A DNA stretch of 56,232 nt, taken from assembly GCA_030150135.1 (NCBI GenBank), contig JASLGO010000018.1, forward strand, positions 1 to 56,232, read 5' to 3'. The stretch is from Aquirhabdus sp. (GTDB lineage Bacteria > Pseudomonadota > Gammaproteobacteria > Pseudomonadales > Moraxellaceae). The translations under genes and the position numbers were made by a program. Under the pieces are notes generated by a model. The model made no database searches. It was not told where the DNA came from and worked only from the letters and a program-made list of their open reading frames with translations. Of the stretch, positions 9,442 to 17,799 are shown piece by piece (position 1 is the first letter of the stretch; each line of letters starts with the position of its first letter).

Positions 9442-9470
9442 TTGACGATATTTCATGAAATCTATAGCAT
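9442..9470 (+). promoter_or_regulatory. Candidate promoter of tRNA-Leu
   Basis: TTGACG at 9442-9447 is a good -35. TATAGC (9463-9468, spacing 15) or TAGCAT (9465-9470, spacing 17) could be the -10. It ends about 12 bp before the tRNA. Confidence 0.45.
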
Positions 9471-9481
9471 TGCCGACCTAC

Positions 9482-9566
9482 GCGGATGTGGCGGAATTGG
9501 TAGACGCACCAGTTTCAGGTACTGGCGAGTAAAATCGTGGAGGTTCAAGTCCTCTCATCCGCACCA
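9482..9566 (+). tRNA. tRNA-Leu (anticodon CAG)
   Basis: An 85-nt class II tRNA. The acceptor stem GCGGATG pairs with CATCCGC, followed by discriminator A and an encoded CCA. The anticodon arm is CCAGT-TTCAGGT-ACTGG with CAG at 9516-9518. A T-arm with GGTTCAAGTCC is present. It reads CUG. Confidence 0.97.
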
Positions 9567-9571
9567 AATCT

Positions 9572-9602
9572 AAAAAGCCCAGAATTATTCTGGGCTTTTT
9601 TA
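9572..9602 (+). terminator. Terminator of tRNA-Leu (likely bidirectional)
   Basis: The stem GCCCAGA/TCTGGGC (9577-9583 / 9589-9595) is flanked by A-run and T-run, so it can act for the tRNA on + and for the permease gene ending at 9631 on -. Confidence 0.85.
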
Positions 9603-9630
9603 TGCTTATGATTCAGTCAATATGGCAGAA

Positions 9631-10749
9631 TCAAACAGCTGGCGGAGTCGTTTTAGTGACTTCGCTTGTTTCTATTAAGATCTTTTCCTGAGTTGGGTCA
9701 TAGGTGAGCCATTCGTGCCAGACGGCCAGTAGCATCGCTAAAATGACAGGGCCGATAAATAAGCCAATCATTCCAAAAGCCGTTAACCCACCTAAAACAC
9801 CAAACAAAACCACAAGAAATGGGATTTCTGTTGCACTAGCAATCACTATTGGGCGGAAAATATTATCAATCGTAAAGATTACAATTCCTGCCCATACGGC
9901 TAGGCAGGTTGCTTCGAGTGGGAAGCCTGTTAGGGCAAGCCATGCAACAGCGAGTCCCCATGCAATGGGTGATGCAAAAGGAATCATTGCTAATAGCGAT
10001 GTGATGATTGCAAACACAAATGCGCCTGGTAAGCCCGCGAGACTATATCCTATGAAAGCAAGTGCGCCTTGCGCGACAGCTGTGAGTAAATTGCCATACA
10101 CGACAGCGCGTGTTGTTGCGGCAATCGCAGATAGATAGTGATCGGCTTGTTTGCCGATGATACGTTCCAGTGCTGATTTAATCTGCACCATGATCCGAGC
10201 ACCATCTTTATAAAAAAAGAACATAGTTAGCAGGCAGAACGCAAGAGACGCAAAGTGCTCGGCTATATTGCCCACAAAGCGAGCGCCTTTACCGACCTGC
10301 TGGTGAAGTACACCACGTAATTGAGCTTCAAGTGCGCGAGGATCGTCGTTGAGCTGTGCGACAACATCTTGTAAATAACCACCAACCCACGGCATGTTTT
10401 GTAATGATATCGGTAGTATTAATTGTCCAGCCTTGAGTTGGTCATGTAGTTGGTGATACCAATACACGACTTGATGTTCTAAGATAATTAAACCGAGGCC
10501 GATTGGCACGCCGACAACGATCACCAATCCAATCGTCACAACTCCTGCTGCGGCATGCTCTCTACCAGAAAGTTTGCTTAAAGCCCATTGATATAAGGGC
10601 CATGTGACATAAACCAGCACAGCTGCCCATGCGACAGGAGTGAGAAAGATTTTGAAAACTTCGAAGCTGAAATAAGCTAGAGTGCCTAATAAAAGAGGCA
10701 ATAACATACGCTGAATTGTTAATGTTGATATTGTGGATGACCTAGACAT
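9631..10749 (-). CDS. AI-2E / PerM-family membrane transporter
   Basis: A 372-residue inner-membrane protein of the AI-2E transporter (UPF0118, PerM/YdiK) family, with about seven to eight hydrophobic helices. A hydrophilic stretch (about residues 110-175) lies between the third and fourth helices. The C-terminal motifs PFLVVLFGVLGGLTAFGMIGLFIGPVILA are the family's hallmark. Members have been linked to autoinducer-2 export or ion/proton antiport; which applies here cannot be decided. It is a single gene, convergent with tRNA-Leu. The start ATG at 10749 gives a short cytoplasmic N-terminus before the first helix. Confidence 0.88.
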   Translation of the reverse strand: MSRSSTISTLTIQRMLLPLLLGTLAYFSFEVFKIFLTPVAWAAVLVYVTWPLYQWALSKLSGREHAAAGVVTIGLVIVVGVPIGLGLIILEHQVVYWYHQLHDQLKAGQLILPISLQNMPWVGGYLQDVVAQLNDDPRALEAQLRGVLHQQVGKGARFVGNIAEHFASLAFCLLTMFFFYKDGARIMVQIKSALERIIGKQADHYLSAIAATTRAVVYGNLLTAVAQGALAFIGYSLAGLPGAFVFAIITSLLAMIPFASPIAWGLAVAWLALTGFPLEATCLAVWAGIVIFTIDNIFRPIVIASATEIPFLVVLFGVLGGLTAFGMIGLFIGPVILAMLLAVWHEWLTYDPTQEKILIETSEVTKTTPPAV

Positions 10750-10925
10750 AGGTTGAGCGCCGAATATAAGTGAATTGTAGTTTACGAAGTTCGTGAGTTT
10801 AACAATGTTATCGCAATGTTATTCTGTTAGAAAAAATAAATGAAGTGATGTTATATTATCTGATCACCTGTATAAAAATAGGTGAAAATTAAACTTATTT
10901 TTTTAATATCCCTGAAAATCAGTCA

Positions 10926-10948
10926 AATCGTTCTCATGAGAACAGATT
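10926..10948. repeat. Palindrome just upstream of the lipoprotein RBS
   Basis: The perfect 14-nt palindrome GTTCTCATGAGAAC (10930-10943) extends to AATC/GATT with one bulged base. It ends three nt before the AAGGAG ribosome binding site (10951-10956). A second inverted repeat TCACCT/AGGTGA lies at 10864-10885. It may be an operator or a 5'-UTR hairpin. Confidence 0.5.
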
Positions 10949-10964
10949 GCAAGGAGTGCGAAAG

Positions 10965-11231
10965 ATGAAGCAAAGTCAAAACCGTCAATGGCAAGTTTGT
11001 TTTTTGGCGTTAGTGGTGCTTTCTGGTGCAACAGCATGCAGTAAACACAAAACCCCTCCAAAACCAGAAACAACTACTGAGAGCCAGACTTTGACTCCTG
11101 CAGAGCAAGCGCTTAAACAGCAAGAAACAGATAAACATGGTGATGACTATTATAAGGCTGACAATAAACAGCGTGTTAGCGAAGAGAATAGTATTATTGA
11201 TGATGTCAATGCGAATACCGCAAAGAAATAA
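10965..11231 (+). CDS. Small putative lipoprotein, unknown function
   Basis: The start ATG 10965 is chosen because AAGGAG at 10951-10956 is spaced 8 nt from it; an in-frame TTG at 10947 has no such site. The 88-residue product has a basic start (MKQSQNRQ), a hydrophobic helix (VCFLALVVLSGATA) and a cysteine at residue 25 of a relaxed lipobox (ATAC), followed by a highly charged, Lys/Glu/Asp/Thr-rich mature part. It is probably an outer- or inner-membrane-anchored small lipoprotein; no family is recognised. It has its own palindromic leader and a weak terminator. Confidence 0.6.
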   Translation: MKQSQNRQWQVCFLALVVLSGATACSKHKTPPKPETTTESQTLTPAEQALKQQETDKHGDDYYKADNKQRVSEENSIIDDVNANTAKK

Positions 11232-11237
11232 AGCCTT

Positions 11238-11270
11238 AAGCCCTGCTCCTGAGAGTAGTTCGGGCTTTTT
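11238..11270 (+). terminator. Terminator of the small lipoprotein gene
   Basis: AAGCCC/GGGCTT stem with an inner TGCTC/GAGTA stem and a small 3' bulge, then TTTTT. It starts 7 bp after the stop. Confidence 0.65.
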
Positions 11271-11358
11271 AAACGTGTTGGAGAATATAGTTTTCAACCT
11301 TTATTTAGCCCTATTTGGTGAATTCCTGAGCTGTCATTGATATTTATGATAAATCAGC

Positions 11359-11387
11359 TTGAGATTCTCTATTTGTTTTTGTAATAT
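11359..11387 (+). promoter_or_regulatory. Promoter of tRNA-Ser(GCT)
   Basis: TTGAGA (11359-11364), 17-bp spacer, TAATAT (11382-11387), followed by the GC-rich GACCGCC discriminator typical of stringently controlled stable-RNA promoters. Confidence 0.65.
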
Positions 11388-11398
11388 GACCGCCTCGT

Positions 11399-11488
11399 GG
11401 TGAGATGGCCGAGTGGCTTAAGGTACTCCCCTGCTAAGGGAGAGTAGGTTAACCCCTACCGAGGGTTCGAATCCCTCTCTCACCGCCA
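11399..11488 (+). tRNA. tRNA-Ser (anticodon GCT)
   Basis: A 90-nt class II tRNA with a long variable arm. Acceptor GGTGAGA pairs with TCTCACC, discriminator G, encoded CCA. Anticodon arm CTCCC-CTGCTAA-GGGAG with GCT at 11433-11435. It reads AGC and AGU. Confidence 0.97.
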
Positions 11489-11573
11489 TTTTTTTGTTGT
11501 GTGTTTCGATGTTTCTGGATTCGATCATGAATTGAAGATAGAAAAATAAATCGAGCAAAAAGCGAAAAAAGAG

Positions 11574-11602
11574 TTGACGTAACTTGTAGATCTCTATAAA
11601 AT
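11574..11602 (+). promoter_or_regulatory. Promoter of tRNA-Arg
   Basis: TTGACG (11574-11579), 17-bp spacer, TAAAAT (11597-11602), then a GC-rich discriminator (ACGCCACC). It lies about 67 bp upstream of the mature tRNA 5' end. Confidence 0.7.
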
Positions 11603-11669
11603 ACGCCACCTCGATGCAGTGAAGTCTGATGATATCATATTGATTTCAAACAGCATTGTGTTGTAAATT

Positions 11670-11746
11670 GCGCTGGTAGCTCAGCTGGATAGAGCATCAG
11701 GCTACGAACTTGAGGGTCGGGGGTTCGACTCCCTCCCAGCGCACCA
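11670..11746 (+). tRNA. tRNA-Arg (anticodon ACG)
   Basis: A 77-nt tRNA. Acceptor GCGCTGG pairs with CCAGCGC, discriminator A, CCA encoded. Anticodon loop CTACGAA with ACG at 11704-11706, stem TCAGG/CTTGA with one G-U. The A34 is expected to be edited to inosine to read CGU, CGC and CGA. Confidence 0.97.
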
Positions 11747-11775
11747 TATATATGTTGTACTGCTGTTCTCAGCAG

Positions 11776-11809
11776 AAAAAACCCTTAAACTTATGTTTAA
11801 GGGTTTTTT
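11776..11809 (+). terminator. Strong terminator after tRNA-Arg (bidirectional)
   Basis: A perfect 15-bp stem AAAAAACCCTTAAAC / GTTTAAGGGTTTTTT with a TTAT loop. It lies between the tRNA and the 3' end of the diguanylate cyclase gene on the other strand and can serve both. Confidence 0.92.
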
Positions 11810-11843
11810 ATTGCCTAAATTTTAGTTCCTGTTTTGATGTGTT

Positions 11844-12983
11844 TTAAATGGTTTGCAATTTAGTAGGGATTGCGGTCATGCAGCAATTTCGTCCAGCAAC
11901 TTTTGCTTGGTACATTGCCGCATCAGCTTGTTCAAGAATCCATTTTTCGGAAGAGTTATCTTCGGGTTGTTCTGCAACGCCTACGCTGACGGTGAAGTAG
12001 ACTTGTGTGGCTTCAAAAGTGGTGATGGGAGTTTTTTCGACAGCGGCTCGAATGCGTTCAGCGATGGAGAGCGCTTCTTCTAAATTAGCTTCCAATAATA
12101 ATATGGCAAATTCATCGCCCCCTAAGCGTACAACGGTGTCAATCTGTCGTGCCATTTGCCGACATATTTTTGCAAGTGTACAAATTGCTGCGTCACCTGA
12201 TGAGTGACCATAAATGTCATTAATTTTTTTAAAATGATCAATGTCTAATAAGATGAGTGAAACGGGGTGTTTGAGGCGCTGACTTCGTGTGATTTCATGG
12301 CCTAAAGTTGGGATAAAATGTCGCCGATTACTCACACCTGTAAGTGGGTCTGTATTCGACATCTGCGCGAGAGTCATTTCGGATTCATACCGTAAGCGAT
12401 AGTTTAGCGCGAATGCAAAATGTGCCAGCATCATCGCGATCGCTGTTGGCCAAATGAGCACTGCGTATTGTGCATTTTGGAAATCATGAGCGATGCCGAC
12501 GATGCCAAGAAATTGTGGAAATAGAGCAAACAGGAATGTGCTAAAAAGGTTGACTCGGACGGAGAAACCTTGAAACATTAAAAGCGGGATAAATAAAAAA
12601 AATGTAAACCCACCAATCCCATAAGTCATTCCATTATGAATGCGATTGAGAATGAGGATGTAAACAAATAACCCCGTCATTCCGAGGACGATTGATGAAA
12701 ATTCTAGCAAGCGCCGATTTTTAATGTAGTTGAATGCGAATGGAAATCCTAGACTAGATAAGAAAAGTAATCTCAATCCAATGGTATGACGTGCGCCGAT
12801 CGGGTCGGTCACATAATCCCATACCCAATGCGATACCCCTACGGCAGCGGGCATGACAAACATAATCGAACAGAAAGCACGGAGATCATTCCATTTTTTG
12901 ATCAGAACGGGTTCTGGCTCGCTGAAGAATCTTAGAACGTTGAATCGCTCGCTGAGAGTCCGCATATAATCTCTTCTCTCCAT
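11844..12983 (-). CDS. Membrane-anchored diguanylate cyclase (GGDEF domain)
   Basis: Synthesises cyclic di-GMP from two GTP. The N-terminal half (about residues 30-205) has about six hydrophobic helices forming a membrane sensor of unrecognised type. The GGDEF domain follows (about 210-370), starting at the family motif NTDPLTGVSNRR. The active site GGDEF is intact at residues 288-292, and an RxxD inhibitory site (R279, D282) stands exactly five residues before it, so product inhibition is expected. There is no EAL domain. It is a single gene between the tRNA-Arg terminator and an intergenic region. The input signal is unknown. An internal ATG at residue 7 is an alternative start. Confidence 0.92.
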   Translation of the reverse strand: MERRDYMRTLSERFNVLRFFSEPEPVLIKKWNDLRAFCSIMFVMPAAVGVSHWVWDYVTDPIGARHTIGLRLLFLSSLGFPFAFNYIKNRRLLEFSSIVLGMTGLFVYILILNRIHNGMTYGIGGFTFFLFIPLLMFQGFSVRVNLFSTFLFALFPQFLGIVGIAHDFQNAQYAVLIWPTAIAMMLAHFAFALNYRLRYESEMTLAQMSNTDPLTGVSNRRHFIPTLGHEITRSQRLKHPVSLILLDIDHFKKINDIYGHSSGDAAICTLAKICRQMARQIDTVVRLGGDEFAILLLEANLEEALSIAERIRAAVEKTPITTFEATQVYFTVSVGVAEQPEDNSSEKWILEQADAAMYQAKVAGRNCCMTAIPTKLQTI

Positions 12984-13284
12984 GAGGTGAGCACAATATT
13001 AGGAAGCCTGATTAAATCTGATCGTGGGTGATTAACAGATTCTTATGCGGCAAATATCAACATCCTGTTGCCTAATCTCCTGAGTCTACAAGCCTTCTTG
13101 GAAAGCGGCAAGATGTGATAACTGTGTCATGAAAAAATATATCGTTATTCAAGAAAAGAGAGATCTTGGTGTGGATTTTGGGTTGGTTGTTTTTTTAAGA
13201 GTCTATTTAAATGAGCATTTGTTTGTTGTGATACATCATGAGATGAATAAAAAGAGCCCTACATGTAGGGCTCTAATTTCTTCT
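12984..13284. other. Intergenic region between the diguanylate cyclase and RND genes
   Basis: About 300 bp. It holds the upstream region of the diguanylate cyclase gene (right to left) and the terminator of the RND operon at 13246-13274. No supported gene is seen; a 69-codon frame here overlaps the terminator and the RND gene. Confidence 0.6.
13246..13274 (-). terminator. Terminator of the RND efflux operon
   Basis: A 22-nt perfect palindrome at 13253-13274 (arms AGAGCCCTACA) is followed on the minus strand by TTTTTATT. It lies 11 bp past the permease stop. Confidence 0.9.
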
Positions 13285-16200
13285 TTAACTTACCTTTTTG
13301 ACTCGAAACCATGCAGCGTAGAGTGCAGGCAAGAATAATAACGTCAATGCTGTGGCTACAATGAGCCCCCCCATAATTGCAACTGCCATTGGGCCGAAGA
13401 ACACACTACGCGAGAGGGGTATCATTGCAAGAACTGCAGCTAGGGCGGTCAAGACAATCGGCCGTAATCGTCGCACCGTTGCTTCAATGATAGCATCCCA
13501 TGCTGTTCGTCCAGTTTGAATGTCTTGCTCAATTTGATCAATCAGGATCAAAGAGTTACGCATGATCATGCCTGATAAGGCAATCGTACCGAGCATGGCG
13601 ACAAAGCCGAATGGTTGTTGAAAAACCAGCAGGAAAATTGAAATACCAATTAAGCCTAATGGTGCAGTGAGAAAAACAATCACAGTGCGTGATGCGCTAC
13701 GAAGTTGCAGCATTAAGAGCGTGATGACGACGACTAAAAATAGGGGAATGCCTGCATTCACTGACGTTTGTCCACGCGCAGAATCCTCAATTGTTCCACC
13801 AACAGCCAATTGATAACCATAAGGAAGTTTGGCGCGAATGCCATCTAAGGTTGGCAGAATCTGATTAATTAATGTAATAGGCTGGCTATTATCATAAATA
13901 TCTGCGCGAACCGTTACGGTGGGTAAGCGGTCTCTGCGCCAAATGATGCCTTCTTCGAATCCATACTCCAGTGTGGCGATTTGTGACAATGGGATCGTTC
14001 CACCATTTGTGGTAGGAACTGCAAGGCTAGACAGTGAACTGACTGCACTGCGATCAAGTGCGGTACCACGCACTTGGATGTCAATCAAAGAGATATTTTC
14101 TCGGTACTCACTGACTGTGACACCTGTGAGCGCACTTTGTAGAAAGTTCGCAAGATCTTGACTATTCACACCCAGCGCACGCGCACGATCTTGATCAACA
14201 TTGAGGAAGATGGTTTTGCTTGGTTCTTCCCAATCCAGATGTACATTCACCACATGTGGATTTTCTTGCACTTTTGCCGCGACTTCGCGGGCAATCTTGC
14301 GGACATCTTGGATGTTTTCGCCAGACACACGAAGTTGTACAGGATAGCCAACAGGCGGGCCATTTTCCAGACGTGCAACGCGAGTGCGGATGTCTGGAAA
14401 AGATTGGTTCAGGGTTTTAATCAGCCAAGTTCTGATTTCCTCACGATCTTTTAGTGTCTTAGCCAAGATGACAAATTGCGCAAAGCTGGCTTGTGGTAAT
14501 TGCTGATCGAGTGGGAGATAAAAACGTGGTGAGCCAGCACCAATGTAGGCAACGTAATTGTCGATGCCTTGATGGTTTTTGAGTAGAGCTTCGAGTTTTT
14601 TGGCTTGTGCTTCTGTTGCAGTTAATGAAGCACCTTCCGCCAGTTTCATGTCTACCATTAACTCTAAACGACTCGAGTCAGGGAAAAACTGTTGTTGAAC
14701 AAAGCCGAATAAAACGATAGAGCCAATAAACGCAGAAACGGTAATCCCAATGACGGTTTTTCGATAGCGAATACACCATTCTACGATACGACGGAAACGC
14801 TGATAAAACTGGGTCGCATAAGGATCATGTACTTCTGAGTGACTATGTTGTGTTGAAGAAGATGTTTTTGGTGCAGAATTCTCGGCTTCACTTGCTTGAT
14901 CTGGATTGGTTTCAGGGCTCTTTTTTTGAGTAAATTTGGGAAGTAATAGATCCCCTAAATACGGAACGAAAATCACGGCGGCTAACCATGATAATAATAA
15001 GGCAATGGTGACGACTTCAAAAATAGAACGAGTATATTCACCTGTGCTGGACTGTGCTGTCGCAATGGGTAGAAAGCCTGCGGCAGTGATGAGTGTGCCC
15101 GTCAACATAGGAAAGGCTGTCGAACTCCATGCAAAACTTGCTGCTTGTAGACGACTGAAGCCTTGTTCGAGTTTGATCAGCATCATTTCCACGGCAATAA
15201 TCGCATCGTCGACCAGCAAGCCGAGCGCAAGAACGAGTGCACCAAGGGAAATTTTGTGCAGTCCAATATAAAAGAAATGCATGGCGGCAAAAGTCATGGC
15301 TAAAACCAGCGGGATTGCCAGAGCAACGACCATTCCTGTGCGGAAGCCTAATGAGAAAAAACTCACCAATAATACGATGATGATGGCTTCACCCAGTGCG
15401 TCTAAAAACTCACGAACGCCTGTTTTGACTGCTGCGGGTTGATCGGAAACTTTACGGAGTTGCATGCCAACGGGGAGATTCTTTTGGATTTCCGCAAAGT
15501 TGCTTTCCAGATTCTTGCCTAAACCCAAGATATCGCCACCAGATTTCATGGAAACTTCGATGCCAATCGCATCTTCACCCAAAAAACGCATGCGAGGTTG
15601 GGCTGGATCACTGAACCCACGATAGACATCCGCAATATCGCTGAGAATAAAGCTTCGTCCTGCGACTTGAATCGGAAATTTCTTAATTTCATCAACCGAT
15701 TTAAAGCGTCCACTGACGCGAAGTTGAATTCGATCTGTTGGCGTCTCGAAGAATCCAGATGGCGTGATCGAGTTCTGAGCCTGTAGTGCATCTTGTACGG
15801 TTTGTAAGGGGAGACCTAGACTAGCAATTTTGGTATTTGAGAGTTCGATCCAGATTTTTTCGTCTTGCAGACCAACGAGGTCTACTTTACCAACATCTGG
15901 GACATTTTCGAGTTGAAGCTGAATACGGTCGGCATAATCCTTGAGGACGGCGTAATCAAAGCCTTTCCCCGTCAGTGCATAGATGTTGCCATAATTGTCG
16001 CCGAACTCATCGTTGAAGTAGGGCCCTTGGATGCCCTGAGGCAAGGTTTGTTTAATGTCGCCGACTTTTTTACGGACTTGATACCAGAGGTTTGGAATTT
16101 CATTAGAGTGCATCGAGTCTCGTGCGACAAAGCTAATGAGTGATTCACCGGGGCGAGAGTAGGAAATGACCTTATCGTAATTGCCTGTCTCCATAACTTT

Positions 16201-16413
16201 CTTTTCGATGGGATCAGTGACTAGTTTGGCAACTTCTTCAGCATTTGCTCCAGGCCAATAGGTCTGAATCACCATGACTTTAAAGGTAAATGGCGGGTCT
16301 TCACTTTGTCCGAGTTTGGTGTATGAGATCGCACCCGTGATGCCAAGCAAGATCATAAAATAAAGGACAAGCTGACGGTTTTTTAGCGCCCAAGCGGAGA
16401 GATTAAAATTCAT
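13285..16413 (-). CDS. RND multidrug efflux inner-membrane permease
   Basis: A proton-driven RND permease (AcrB superfamily, HAE1-like) that expels hydrophobic compounds through a tripartite pump. The 1042 residues have the usual layout: TM1 near 14-30, first periplasmic loop (about 35-330), TM2-6 with the proton-relay pair of aspartates in GLLVDDAIIAVEM (near residues 405-420), a cytoplasmic linker rich in Ser/Glu (about 500-535), TM7, second large periplasmic loop, and TM8-12. Its ATG lies 4 nt after the adaptor stop, so the two genes are co-transcribed. No outer-membrane channel gene is present in the operon, so a TolC-type protein must be encoded elsewhere. Sequence style is closer to the short-hinge TriC/VexF-like group than to AcrB, which is an impression only. 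Confidence 0.93.
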   Translation of the reverse strand: MNFNLSAWALKNRQLVLYFMILLGITGAISYTKLGQSEDPPFTFKVMVIQTYWPGANAEEVAKLVTDPIEKKVMETGNYDKVISYSRPGESLISFVARDSMHSNEIPNLWYQVRKKVGDIKQTLPQGIQGPYFNDEFGDNYGNIYALTGKGFDYAVLKDYADRIQLQLENVPDVGKVDLVGLQDEKIWIELSNTKIASLGLPLQTVQDALQAQNSITPSGFFETPTDRIQLRVSGRFKSVDEIKKFPIQVAGRSFILSDIADVYRGFSDPAQPRMRFLGEDAIGIEVSMKSGGDILGLGKNLESNFAEIQKNLPVGMQLRKVSDQPAAVKTGVREFLDALGEAIIIVLLVSFFSLGFRTGMVVALAIPLVLAMTFAAMHFFYIGLHKISLGALVLALGLLVDDAIIAVEMMLIKLEQGFSRLQAASFAWSSTAFPMLTGTLITAAGFLPIATAQSSTGEYTRSIFEVVTIALLLSWLAAVIFVPYLGDLLLPKFTQKKSPETNPDQASEAENSAPKTSSSTQHSHSEVHDPYATQFYQRFRRIVEWCIRYRKTVIGITVSAFIGSIVLFGFVQQQFFPDSSRLELMVDMKLAEGASLTATEAQAKKLEALLKNHQGIDNYVAYIGAGSPRFYLPLDQQLPQASFAQFVILAKTLKDREEIRTWLIKTLNQSFPDIRTRVARLENGPPVGYPVQLRVSGENIQDVRKIAREVAAKVQENPHVVNVHLDWEEPSKTIFLNVDQDRARALGVNSQDLANFLQSALTGVTVSEYRENISLIDIQVRGTALDRSAVSSLSSLAVPTTNGGTIPLSQIATLEYGFEEGIIWRRDRLPTVTVRADIYDNSQPITLINQILPTLDGIRAKLPYGYQLAVGGTIEDSARGQTSVNAGIPLFLVVVITLLMLQLRSASRTVIVFLTAPLGLIGISIFLLVFQQPFGFVAMLGTIALSGMIMRNSLILIDQIEQDIQTGRTAWDAIIEATVRRLRPIVLTALAAVLAMIPLSRSVFFGPMAVAIMGGLIVATALTLLFLPALYAAWFRVKKVS

Positions 16414-16417
16414 GGTT

Positions 16418-17560
16418 TTAACCCTGCTTTGGCGAATGAGATGCTGTATTTGAGCCTTTGCTCTGCGAAATCACATCAATGGCACGATTTTGACGATCTA
16501 CAGGGAGGATCTGTTGACCATCCTTGAGCAGCTGTACGCCTGCTGTGACGACCCAGTCGGTAGGCTGAAGGCCTGATGTAATGGTTGCGGTATTTCGTCC
16601 ATAGACGCCCACTTGAATGGGTACTTTTTTGATGCGTGAAGTCTGTGTATTAACCACCCAAACGTATGCTGCACCTTGTTCTGCGGTGATTGCCGAGAGC
16701 GGGAGTGATATGAGCGATTTGGATGCTTCGTCATTCGTAAAAACCCGTGCACTTTGCCCAATATCTACAGCTGGTTCAAGTTGATCGAATGCAATTCGAG
16801 TGGCAAAGGTACGAGAAGTATCTGCTGCTGGGGAGATTTCTCTGACATGTGCAGGAAAGCGTGCATTGGGTTGCGACCAGACAGTGACCGTGACGGCTTG
16901 CCCAACGTGAAAATGTGTTGCTTCTTGCTCGGGAATGCCAATTAAAACCTCACGATCACCTTGGCTTGCTAGCGTATATGCGGTTTGTCCTGCTGTCACC
17001 ACCTGTCCAGCTTCAATTTGGCGCTGTACGATTTTGCCATTTTGTGGCGCACGTAAGTAGGTGTATTCGATTTGATTGATTGCCAGACTCAGCTGAGATT
17101 TTGCTTGTGTGAGCGCAGATTCGGATGCTTTAAATTGATTGTCGACTTGGTCGTATTGTGAACGGCTGATTGCGTTAGGTGTTAATAGCAGTTTGTAGCG
17201 TGCTAATTCTGCGCTGGCAATGCGTTCTGCTGACTCGGCACTCGCAAGCTGTGCTTTGGCTGCATTCAATTGAAGTTCTGCATCTTGTGGGTCGAGTTGT
17301 GCAAGGATTTGCCCTTGTTTGACGGTATCACCGATATCTACAAATCGTTTAATCACTTTTCCTGCAACTCGAAATGACAATTGCGGTTGAAATCGTGCAG
17401 TGACTTCACCTGAATAGCTATTCAGCAAAACATCTGCTGGAATAGGTTGAGCCACAATGGCTGGGCGAGGTGCTGGTTTTTCAGGTTCGGCATGATGGCA
17501 GGCACTGAGTAATACGACTGTTGTCATGAGTGCTGTGCGAATTGGCAACTGCAAAGACAT
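16418..17560 (-). CDS. RND efflux periplasmic adaptor lipoprotein (membrane fusion protein)
   Basis: The adaptor that bridges the RND permease and an outer-membrane channel. The start at 17560 is preferred over the upstream 17689: it is preceded by AGGAAAA and begins a proper lipoprotein signal (MSLQLPIRTAL...LLSAC, lipobox cysteine near residue 21). The longer reading adds 43 unrelated residues and runs into the promoter region. In the 380-residue product come a lipoyl/barrel half motif (GKVIKRFVDIGDTVKQGQILAQLD), a coiled-coil hairpin (about 85-160), the second lipoyl half (YLRAPQNGKIVQRQIEAGQVV) and beta-barrel/membrane-proximal domains. It is first gene of the operon, divergent from tetR, which probably represses it. 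Confidence 0.92.
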   Translation of the reverse strand: MSLQLPIRTALMTTVVLLSACHHAEPEKPAPRPAIVAQPIPADVLLNSYSGEVTARFQPQLSFRVAGKVIKRFVDIGDTVKQGQILAQLDPQDAELQLNAAKAQLASAESAERIASAELARYKLLLTPNAISRSQYDQVDNQFKASESALTQAKSQLSLAINQIEYTYLRAPQNGKIVQRQIEAGQVVTAGQTAYTLASQGDREVLIGIPEQEATHFHVGQAVTVTVWSQPNARFPAHVREISPAADTSRTFATRIAFDQLEPAVDIGQSARVFTNDEASKSLISLPLSAITAEQGAAYVWVVNTQTSRIKKVPIQVGVYGRNTATITSGLQPTDWVVTAGVQLLKDGQQILPVDRQNRAIDVISQSKGSNTASHSPKQG

Positions 17561-17713
17561 GATATTTTTCCTAGAATTGACAGTATTCGTGATGTTGAAT
17601 GGGTGAGTCGTCGTTGCGCATGCGCTCTGCCATGCTGTTGTCTGGTCGCAAAATAGTCGACCAGAACGGTTCACTGTTATACTATGCACTATGATTGACT
17701 TAGTAAACCCTTC

Positions 17714-17733
17714 AGTTCAATATTTATTGAACT
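17714..17733. promoter_or_regulatory. Candidate TetR operator
   Basis: A perfect inverted repeat AGTTCAAT-ATTT-ATTGAACT (8-bp arms, 4-bp spacer) in the divergent gap between the adaptor gene (start 17560) and the tetR-type gene (start 17800). Size and place fit a TetR-family operator controlling both directions. Confidence 0.6.
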
Positions 17734-17799
17734 AAACAGTTTTGTATTTGCTGCGGATTTCTGTAAACGTTGTTATTGGAAAGATCGATAGAGTAGCCT

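Noticed and set aside
13129..13338. 69-codon frame on + after the diguanylate cyclase
   Set aside because: It runs through the RND terminator and into the RND gene on the other strand; no coding signature.
16498..16761. 87-codon frame within the adaptor gene
   Set aside because: Shadow frame; the adaptor protein reads through without interruption.
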